Positions 1 to 5,784 of a stretch of 11,861 nucleotides of DNA are shown piece after piece. The position numbers and the translations under genes were made by a program. This DNA comes from an uncultured Rhodanobacteraceae bacterium (GTDB lineage: Bacteria; Pseudomonadota; Gammaproteobacteria; Xanthomonadales; Ahniellaceae): the NCBI GenBank assembly GCA_937873105.1, contig CALMWD010000198.1:1-11861 (forward strand), given 5' to 3'. Under the pieces are notes generated by a model. It was given only the letters and a program-made list of their open reading frames with translations, searched no databases and was not told where the DNA came from. Positions within the stretch are counted from its first letter, which is position 1, and every line of letters begins with the position of its first letter.

Positions 1-667
1 CCCCCGGGCGCAGGCTGCCGTAGAAGGGATCGAAGAACCCGGCGTTCGCCGAGTTCGCCAGCACCGGCACGACGATGTCCGGCCAGACGTAACCGCTGCC
101 CTCGTCCATGCGCAGGCGCAGTCGGACCAGCACCGGCTGGGTGCCTGCCTCGTCCCACTCTTCCGTCCAGTCGCCGAGCTTGCCGGTCTCGTCGATTCCG
201 CGGTACTCGAAGCGGCCATCGCGGATGGCCTCGATCAGCACCACCGGATCGCGTTCGGCCTGGCGCCGCTGGTCCGGGTCGTAGCCGTTCAGCAGCTCGT
301 GCGCGAACACCAGTTCCCGGCCGCCGCCGCGCGCCGGACGCAGCTCCAGGGTCTGCAGGTAGGCACCGCCGCGACTGAGATAGCCGGGCATCGGCGCAAC
401 GAAACGCATGACGTCGGCGTCGCCCTCGAAGGTGCGGGTCTCGCCGGTGCTCTTGTCGACCACGTAGGGCAGGGCCAGCGCGTTGCGGATCTGGCGCCGG
501 ATGAATTCCTGGGCCACGCGCACGCGGTTGGTGCGATCGATCAGCGCCTCGCCGCTGTGCGCGGCCTTGGTCGCCGTGGTGATGCCGGACCAGGCGCCGG
601 CCATCAGCAGGCCGAGCAGCAGGATGGCCAGCAGCAGTTCGACCAGGGTGAAGCCGCGCGCGCGCAT
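1..667 (-). CDS. gspJ: GspJ, T2SS minor pseudopilin (3' end cut by window edge)
   Basis: Minor pseudopilin of the type II secretion system, part of the GspH-I-J-K tip complex on the inner-membrane pseudopilus. About 222 residues are visible and the frame is still open at base 1; family members are usually around 200-230 residues, so little is missing. The start is ATG at 667, sharing one base with the gspI stop (TGATG), which suggests translational coupling. The N-terminus MRARG|FTLVE is a type IV prepilin peptidase site: Gly5 at -1, Phe6 at +1 and Glu10 at +5, followed by a hydrophobic helix (residues 8-27, LLLAILLLGLLMAG). The body contains the YLSRGGAYLQTLELR stretch and the late WPDIVVPV strand expected of GspJ. 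Identity rests on the pseudopilin signature plus fourth position in a G-H-I-J series. A different minor pseudopilin is unlikely, since GspK normally lacks Glu+5 and is longer. Confidence 0.88.
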   Translation of the reverse strand, partial: MRARGFTLVELLLAILLLGLLMAGAWSGITTATKAAHSGEALIDRTNRVRVAQEFIRRQIRNALALPYVVDKSTGETRTFEGDADVMRFVAPMPGYLSRGGAYLQTLELRPARGGGRELVFAHELLNGYDPDQRRQAERDPVVLIEAIRDGRFEYRGIDETGKLGDWTEEWDEAGTQPVLVRLRLRMDEGSGYVWPDIVVPVLANSANAGFFDPFYGSLRPG

Positions 668-1080
668 CAGCCGTCGATCCCGGGCTGGACCGCGCGCACG
701 GTGACGAACTTCGACGTGCGTTCGGCATCGCCGCGGCCCCAGCGCACGACCACTTCGATGCGATACATCTCCAGCGGCGCCTCGCCCTCGAAGCGTGTCG
801 CCTCGGACGGCGGCTCCCATTCGCTGACCTGCATGTCCCAGCGGTACTTGCGGTCGAACTCGCCGCTGCTCGCTCCCGGCTCGATCTTCGATTCGACGCC
901 GGCGGCATCGACCAGGCTTTGCGCCCACAGCGCCGCCTCGGTGTTCTCGGCGGCGCGGCGGGCGTTGCGCAGGCTGCTCGCGGCGATGTCCATCATCACG
1001 CTGAAGCCGATCGCGAAGACGACGAAGGCCGCCAGCATCTCGATCAGGCTGAAGCCGCGCTGGCGCTTGCGGGCGCGCAT
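667..1080 (-). CDS. gspI: GspI, T2SS minor pseudopilin
   Basis: Minor pseudopilin of the type II secretion pseudopilus tip (137 residues, typical for GspI). MRARKRQRG|FSLIE gives Gly9 at -1, Phe10 at +1 and Glu14 at +5 for prepilin peptidase, then a hydrophobic helix (about residues 14-32, with the aromatic AAFVVFAIGF run often seen in GspI). ATG at 1080 is preferred over an in-frame ATG at 1137. It gives a normal 9-residue basic leader, follows a GGAAG Shine-Dalgarno with 7-base spacing, and overlaps the gspH stop by one base (TGATG), whereas the longer form would run 58 bases into gspH. The C-terminal half has the alternating-charge YRIEVVVRWG strand of the GspI globular domain. The stop at 667 overlaps the gspJ start. 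Neighbours gspH and gspJ in the canonical order support the call. Confidence 0.9.
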   Translation of the reverse strand: MRARKRQRGFSLIEMLAAFVVFAIGFSVMMDIAASSLRNARRAAENTEAALWAQSLVDAAGVESKIEPGASSGEFDRKYRWDMQVSEWEPPSEATRFEGEAPLEMYRIEVVVRWGRGDAERTSKFVTVRAVQPGIDG

Positions 1081-1523
1081 CAGCGATCTTCCTCGATGCG
1101 CACTTCGCCGGTCAGCCAGGCGATCTCGACCCGCCACTCGTGGTCGTCGCGGCGCAGGGTGATGCGGCCGCCGCTGGAACTGCCGTCCGGGAAGAAGCGG
1201 ATCACGCCCTTGCTGTCGCCGGTCTGTTCGGTCGCTGCGGTCAGCAGTTTCATCGACAGCTCCTCGGGCAGTTGCACCGGCGCCTTGCCCGGCACCTGGT
1301 AGGTGCGGGCGTCGACGTCGACCTCGAGCCCGCGTTCCTCGCCGTTCACGATCGCCAGCCCCCGCGTCTGTCTCAGCGCCGCCGTCAGGTCGCGCACCGC
1401 GGCGCGGGTCTTGGCGCCGCCGAGATTGGAGCCGATCAGGCCCGCCGCCACGCCGGCGACGAGCGCGATCAGGGTCAGCACCGCGAGCATTTCGACGAAC
1501 GTGAATCCGCGGCGCTTCAACAT
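1080..1523 (-). CDS. gspH: GspH, T2SS minor pseudopilin
   Basis: Minor pseudopilin of the type II secretion system, thought to link the tip complex to the GspG shaft. It has 147 residues, within the usual 140-190 range. The leader MLKRRG|FTFVE has Gly6 at -1, Phe7 at +1 and Glu11 at +5, then a hydrophobic helix to about residue 30. The segment RDLTAALRQTRGLAIVNGEERGLEVDV (about residues 44-70) resembles the GspH/FimT pattern, where a helix leads into the first beta strands, and the glycine-rich FFPDGSSSGG loop near residue 112 is also typical of that fold. It starts 30 bases after gspG with only a weak GAAG upstream. The stop shares a base with the gspI start. GspH/FimT-type proteins also occur in type IV pili, but the gsp context decides for T2SS. 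Confidence 0.88.
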   Translation of the reverse strand: MLKRRGFTFVEMLAVLTLIALVAGVAAGLIGSNLGGAKTRAAVRDLTAALRQTRGLAIVNGEERGLEVDVDARTYQVPGKAPVQLPEELSMKLLTAATEQTGDSKGVIRFFPDGSSSGGRITLRRDDHEWRVEIAWLTGEVRIEEDR

Positions 1524-1553
1524 GGGCGTGGCTTCGAGATGTCGGCCCGGGAC

Positions 1554-1979
1554 TTATTCCCAGTTGCCGATGTCCTTGTTGTTGCCGTCGCCGCCGGCCT
1601 TCTTGTCGGCACCCAGCGAAAGCAGGTCGAACTCGCCGTGCTCGCCCGGCGCCTTGTACTCGAACGCCTGGCCCCAGGGATCCTTGAGGTCGCTTTCCTT
1701 GGCGTAGGGGCCGTTCCAGCCGTCGGCATTGCCCGGCTTGCGCAGCAGGTCTTCCAGTCGCTCGGGGGCGCTGCCCACGTCCAGCACGAACATCTCGACC
1801 TTGGAGCTCAGCGACGACAGCTGCGCCTTGGCCGCGCGCACGCGGCCGCCGCCCAGCTGGTTAGCGATGCGCGGGGCGACGATGCCGGCGATCAGGCCGA
1901 TCAGGACCAGCACGGCGATCATCTCGATCAGGCTGAAGCCGCCGGAACGGCCGGCGCGGATACGCTTGTCTTGTTTCAC
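1554..1979 (-). CDS. gspG: GspG, T2SS major pseudopilin
   Basis: Major pseudopilin that polymerises into the T2SS pseudopilus pushing substrates through the outer-membrane secretin. It has 141 residues, the normal family size. Prepilin site RSGG|FSLIEM: Gly14 at -1, Phe15 at +1, Glu19 at +5, then a long hydrophobic helix with the family-typical IAGIVAPRI. The C-terminus carries the loop SLGADKKAGGDGNNKDIGNW (from about residue 121), matching the calcium-binding loop of GspG; the YAKESDLKDPWGQAFEY segment is also characteristic. I place the start at GTG 1979, since GGAG lies 7 bases before it and the leader is then 14 residues. A TTG at 1994 is in frame but overlaps gspF and has no better ribosome site. 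It lies 4 bases after the gspF stop, in the conserved F-G order. Confidence 0.95.
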   Translation of the reverse strand: MKQDKRIRAGRSGGFSLIEMIAVLVLIGLIAGIVAPRIANQLGGGRVRAAKAQLSSLSSKVEMFVLDVGSAPERLEDLLRKPGNADGWNGPYAKESDLKDPWGQAFEYKAPGEHGEFDLLSLGADKKAGGDGNNKDIGNWE

Positions 1980-1983
1980 GGGC

Positions 1984-3210
1984 TTACTCCACAAGGCTAC
2001 TCATGTCGAGGATGGGCAGGATGATGGCCAGCATGATCATGCCGATCACCACCGTCATGATGGCGGTGATGACTGGGACCATCGCCGCGAGGAATCGTTC
2101 CACCGAATTCTTGACGTCTTCGTCGTAGGTGTCGGCCACCTTCATCAGCATCGTGTCGAGCGCGCCGGCTTCCTCGCCGACGGCGATCATCTGCAATGCG
2201 AGGCGCGGGAAGCGCTTGGTCGAACCGAGCGCGAAGGCCAGGCCGGAACCGGTCTTGACGCTGTTCGTGGCCTGCTCCACCGCATCGGCCAGCACGCGGT
2301 TGCCCATCACGTTGCGGGCGATCGACAGGCCGGTCAGCAACGGCACGCCGTTCACCAGCAGGGTGCCGAGCGTGCGCGACAGCCGCGCGGTCTCGACCTT
2401 GCGGACGAGGTCGCCGATGCGCCCCCACTCCAGGAAGCGGCCATCCCAGGTCACGCGTTTCTGCGGATCGGCCAGTTCGCGCTGGAACCACCAGATCGCG
2501 CCGATCAGACCACCCAGCAGCAGCCACCAGAACGACTGCAGGAAACCGGCGATGGCGAGCACCAGCTTGGTGATCCAGGGCAGGCGGTCGCCGAGCTGGT
2601 CGAAGATCGGCTCGAAGTTCGGGATCACGAAGATCATCAGCACGACCATCGCGAGGATGACCATGCCGACCAGGATCATCGGATAGATCAGGGCATTGAT
2701 GATGGTCGCCTTGAGCTGGCGCGAGCGCTCGAGATAGTCGGCCAGGCGCTTCAGCGTGTCGGTCAGCGAACCGGACACTTCGCCGGCTCGCACCATGTTC
2801 ACGTAGAGGCGCGAGAACACGCCATGCTGCTGTTCCAGCGCCGAGGACAGGGTCGAACCGCCGCGAACCGCGTCGCGGATGCGCACGATCAGCCGGCGCA
2901 CCGCGTCGTCCTCGCTCGCGCCTTCGGATTCGGCGTCGGTCAGCAGGTGCAGCGCGCGGTCCAGCGGCTGCCCGGCGCCGAGCAGGGTGCCGAGCTGCTG
3001 GGTGAACGCGGCGATGCGCTCGGAGGTCATCTCCGAGCGGCGGAACAGGTCGAAGCTGAGGCCGCCGGCGGCGCCCGCTTCGATCGCCTCGATCGGCAGA
3101 TTGCCGCCGTCCTGCAGACGCGAGACCACTTCCTCGCGCGAGGCCGCCTCCATCTGGCCGGACAAGGTTTCGCCGGTCGGCGCGACCGCCTTGTAGCGGA
3201 ACATCGGCAT
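1984..3210 (-). CDS. gspF: GspF, T2SS inner-membrane platform protein
   Basis: Polytopic inner-membrane protein of the T2SS assembly platform; it contacts the GspE ATPase and GspL and is thought to couple ATP hydrolysis to pseudopilin insertion. It has 408 residues, the standard family length. The N-terminus MPMFRYKAVAPTGETLSG is diagnostic. Two T2SSF repeats are visible at about residues 67-190 and 272-395, each with the paired motif (RAGEVSGSL near 141, VGEEAGAL near 344). Membrane segments are at about 172-197, 217-241 and 375-401. The start ATG at 3210 is fixed by GGGAG (3218-3222) with 7-base spacing; the next in-frame ATG, two codons on, would be spaced too far. It sits 39 bases after gspE and 4 bases before gspG. 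The PilC/TadC relatives share this fold, but the gspE-gspG flanks settle the family. Confidence 0.96.
   Translation of the reverse strand: MPMFRYKAVAPTGETLSGQMEAASREEVVSRLQDGGNLPIEAIEAGAAGGLSFDLFRRSEMTSERIAAFTQQLGTLLGAGQPLDRALHLLTDAESEGASEDDAVRRLIVRIRDAVRGGSTLSSALEQQHGVFSRLYVNMVRAGEVSGSLTDTLKRLADYLERSRQLKATIINALIYPMILVGMVILAMVVLMIFVIPNFEPIFDQLGDRLPWITKLVLAIAGFLQSFWWLLLGGLIGAIWWFQRELADPQKRVTWDGRFLEWGRIGDLVRKVETARLSRTLGTLLVNGVPLLTGLSIARNVMGNRVLADAVEQATNSVKTGSGLAFALGSTKRFPRLALQMIAVGEEAGALDTMLMKVADTYDEDVKNSVERFLAAMVPVITAIMTVVIGMIMLAIILPILDMSSLVE
1987..1990 (-). promoter_or_regulatory. gspG ribosome binding site (GGAG) inside the gspF end
   Basis: GGAG abuts the gspF TAA stop (1986-1984) and lies 7 bases before GTG 1979. 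Its position decides the gspG start in favour of GTG 1979 over TTG 1994 and suggests that ribosomes finishing gspF feed gspG. Confidence 0.7.
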
Positions 3211-3249
3211 CAGCGCGCTCCCGACCGCCCGGGTTCGGCACGCACGGCG

Positions 3250-4992
3250 TCAGGAATCCTGGCAGACACGCAGCACTTCCTCGATCGTCGTGGTGCCGGA
3301 CAGCGACTTGATCAGGCCGTCCTCGTACATCGTGCGCATGCCCTCCTCGCGCGCGGCCTGCTCGATCACGCCCATGTCGGCGTGCTTCATCACGAGGCGG
3401 CGCAGCGGATCGCTCATGACCAGAAACTCCATGATCGTGGTGCGGCCGAGGTAGCCGGTCGGCGTCAGATTCGACGGCGTCGGCTTGAACAGGCGGATCG
3501 GGCGTTCCTCGGTGTACTGCTCGAGCTTGAACTCCTCGACCACCTCGGGCAGCGCGATGTAGGGCTGGGCATGGGTCGGCTCGATGCGGCGCACCAGGCG
3601 CTGCGCCAGGATGCCGTTCACGGTCGAAGACAGCAGGTAGTCCTCGACGCCCATGTCGAGCAGGCGGGTGATGCCGCCGGCGGCGTTGTTGGTATGCAGG
3701 GTCGACAGCACCAGATGGCCGGTCAAGGCCGACTGGATCGCGATCTTCGCGGTTTCCAGGTCGCGCATTTCGCCGATCATGATGATGTCCGGATCCTGGC
3801 GCACGATCGAACGCAGGGCGTGCGAGAAGTCGAGGCCGATCTGCGGCTTGGCCTGGATCTGGTTGATGCCCTCGATCTGGTATTCGACCGGATCTTCGAC
3901 GGTGATGATCTTGACGTCCGGCGTGTTGATCTTGCTGAGCGCCGTGTACAGCGTCGTGGTCTTGCCGGAACCGGTCGGGCCGGTCACCAGCATGATGCCG
4001 TGCGGCAGGTTCAGCACTTCCAGGAAACGCGGCAGGAACTGGTCGGTGAAGCCGAGCTTGTGGAAATCGAGCACGACCGATTCGCGGTCGAGGATGCGCA
4101 TCACCACCGACTCGCCGTAGCTGGTCGGCACGGTGCTGACGCGCAGGTCGAGCTCCTTGCCCTGCACGCGCAGCATGATGCGACCGTCCTGGGGCAGGCG
4201 GCGCTCGGCGATATTGAGCTTGGCCATGATCTTGACGCGCGAGATCACCGCCGCGGTCGAACTGGCCGGCGGCGACTCGACTTCCTCAAGCACGCCGTCG
4301 ATGCGGTAGCGCACCTTGAGCCGGTTCTCGAACGGCTCGATGTGGATGTCGGAGGCGCGCGCCTCGACGGCACGCTGGATGATCAGGTTCACCAGGCGGA
4401 TGACCGGCGCTTCCGACGCCAGGTCGCGCAGGTGCTCGACGTCGTCTTCCGAGCGGGTGGCGTCGTCGGACAGGTTTTCGACGATGGTGCCCATCGCCGA
4501 TCGTCCAGAGCCGTAATAGCGCTCGATCAGATCGTCGATCTCCGAGCGCAGGCCGACACGCACGTGCACGTCCTTGCCGGTGGCCAGGCGCATGGCCTCG
4601 GCCGGATACGGATCCTGCGGTTCCGCGACGAGCAGGCTGACGTGGCTGTCGTCCTCGCCGATCGGCACCACGTGGTACTGCTTCAGGAAGCGCGTCGAGA
4701 CCTGCACGCTCGGCGGCGGCGCGTCCGGGCATTCCTTGGCCGACAGCAGCGGCAGCTTCATGACCTCGGCCAGGGCTTCGGCGGCGTCGCGTTCGGACAC
4801 CAGGCCGAGGCGGGTCATCAGCGACACGAAGTCGCCTTCCGGGTTCTCCTCGTGCAGGCGGCGGGCGCGACCGAGGTCGGCTTCCTTGAGCCGGCCGCGC
4901 GCGATCAACTGGGCGCTGATGCGTTCGTCGAAGCTGGGTTCGACGGCCGCCGGCGCTTCGGCGATCGGGGTGTCGGTCTCGGTATCGGTCAT
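3250..4992 (-). CDS. gspE: GspE, T2SS secretion ATPase
   Basis: Cytoplasmic AAA-type ATPase that drives T2SS pseudopilus assembly (580 residues). An acidic, Thr/Pro-rich leader (1-20) precedes an N-terminal GspL-binding/MshEN-like part (about 21-160). The ATPase core has Walker A GPTGSGKTT (338-346), Asp box ITVEDPVEYQIEG (363-375), Walker B region RQDPDIIMIGEMRD (398-411) and His box GHLVLSTLHT (425-434). The region that usually carries a CxxC...CxxC zinc-binding module (about 470-515 here) has no cysteine: RLVRRIEPTHAQP is followed by PTGYLGRTTIMEF. The only cysteines are Cys88 and Cys577. The start is ATG 4992, overlapping the upstream stop as ATGA. The frame stays open upstream to 5676, but that part is another reading frame of the preceding gene. 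PilB and other relatives are excluded by the gspF-G-H-I-J series behind it. Confidence 0.96.
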   Translation of the reverse strand: MTDTETDTPIAEAPAAVEPSFDERISAQLIARGRLKEADLGRARRLHEENPEGDFVSLMTRLGLVSERDAAEALAEVMKLPLLSAKECPDAPPPSVQVSTRFLKQYHVVPIGEDDSHVSLLVAEPQDPYPAEAMRLATGKDVHVRVGLRSEIDDLIERYYGSGRSAMGTIVENLSDDATRSEDDVEHLRDLASEAPVIRLVNLIIQRAVEARASDIHIEPFENRLKVRYRIDGVLEEVESPPASSTAAVISRVKIMAKLNIAERRLPQDGRIMLRVQGKELDLRVSTVPTSYGESVVMRILDRESVVLDFHKLGFTDQFLPRFLEVLNLPHGIMLVTGPTGSGKTTTLYTALSKINTPDVKIITVEDPVEYQIEGINQIQAKPQIGLDFSHALRSIVRQDPDIIMIGEMRDLETAKIAIQSALTGHLVLSTLHTNNAAGGITRLLDMGVEDYLLSSTVNGILAQRLVRRIEPTHAQPYIALPEVVEEFKLEQYTEERPIRLFKPTPSNLTPTGYLGRTTIMEFLVMSDPLRRLVMKHADMGVIEQAAREEGMRTMYEDGLIKSLSGTTTIEEVLRVCQDS

Positions 4993-5780
4993 GGCGAACT
5001 CGGCGGTGGTGACTGCGTTGGACCATCCTGACCGGGCGCGGGTTCCTGCTCGGCGAGGGCACTGCCCTGCAGCGCGCGCAGGAACGTACCATTCAACGCG
5101 ATCCAGAGGGCGACCGGTGCCAGCACCGGCACGATCAGGGTGCCGAACTGCGACCACACGCCGATCAGCTCCAGGCTCATCCAGTGCTGCGACAGGATCG
5201 AGATCGCATCCTGTCCGGCCTTCGCCGCCACCTGCTGCGCGACCGCCGGCGCCACGCCGGCGTCGACCAGACCGGTCGACGCCGCGGCGGACAACTCGAA
5301 TCCCGCCACTTTCAGGGCATTGCCGACCAGGGCGAAGACCTGGGTGATCGGCAAGATCACCAGACCCAGCACGATCTTGGGCCAATAGCGGTCGCTCCAC
5401 AGCGCAGTGGCCGCGGTCAGGCCGACATAGATCGGCAAGCCGTAGCAGAACTTCAGGGCATCGAAACTGATGTCGACGAGGAACTGCGAGTCCGGCAGCC
5501 CGCCGATGCCGTGGGTGGAGGCGTACAGGGACAGCTTCACCTGCTGGTAAGACTGCGCCGCGGCCTGGAACAGCTCCGGCATCCAGGCGGTCAGCAGCCA
5601 ATCGGCCATGCGGATCACCGGGAACACGATCATCGTGCGCAGCGCGAACCACACCGCGAACGAGAACGCGAGCCACATCACCGCGACCATGAAGAACGTG
5701 CCCAACCGGATGGATCGCGCGGCCTCTTCGACCGAGCGCTGCTCGGCTTCGCTGCGATTGCTGGCTTCCTGTTCGCTCAT
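4989..5780 (-). CDS. Multi-pass membrane protein, exosortase-associated-like, function unknown
   Basis: Not firmly recognised; 263 residues. Hydrophobic segments lie at about 26-50, 52-70, 108-127, 133-156 and 207-229. An acidic N-terminal tail (1-24) and a Pro/Gln/Ser-rich C-terminal tail (240-263) flank them, and two long non-membrane stretches lie at about 70-107 and 160-205. The motifs LKFCYGLPIY (109-118), LVGNALKVAGFEL (151-163), SQHWMSLE (197-204) and LIVPVLAPVALWIALN (215-230) resemble, from memory, membrane proteins encoded beside exosortase H in xanthomonads. The spaced Cys112, Asn154/Lys157 and His199 recall the Cys-Arg-His layout of exosortases, with Lys where Arg would be expected. 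No LPxTG/CTERM-type substrate is seen here. ATG 5780 sits 4 bases after purL behind a GAGGGA run; an in-frame ATG at 5807 would overlap purL by 23 bases without a better site. The stop overlaps gspE (ATGA). It could equally be an unknown T2SS accessory. Confidence 0.75.
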   Translation of the reverse strand: MSEQEASNRSEAEQRSVEEAARSIRLGTFFMVAVMWLAFSFAVWFALRTMIVFPVIRMADWLLTAWMPELFQAAAQSYQQVKLSLYASTHGIGGLPDSQFLVDISFDALKFCYGLPIYVGLTAATALWSDRYWPKIVLGLVILPITQVFALVGNALKVAGFELSAAASTGLVDAGVAPAVAQQVAAKAGQDAISILSQHWMSLELIGVWSQFGTLIVPVLAPVALWIALNGTFLRALQGSALAEQEPAPGQDGPTQSPPPSSP

Positions 5781-5784
5781 TCCC

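Noticed and set aside
1081..1137. An earlier gspI start at 1137.
   Set aside because: It would overlap gspH by 58 bases and give a 28-residue leader. ATG 1080 has a ribosome site and a normal prepilin leader.
1729..5031. A 1100-codon open frame on the plus strand opposite gspG, gspF and gspE.
   Set aside because: It is the antisense mirror of real genes. In GC-rich DNA the complementary frame rarely meets stops. The product is low-complexity His/Arg/Asp/Gln/Ala-rich with no recognisable domain, while the minus strand encodes intact, motif-bearing proteins.
4993..5676. An N-terminal extension of gspE that would make an 808-residue protein.
   Set aside because: The extra part is out-of-frame reading of the membrane-protein gene, Arg/Pro/Gly-rich and without a domain. 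ATG 4992 with the ATGA overlap gives a normal GspE.
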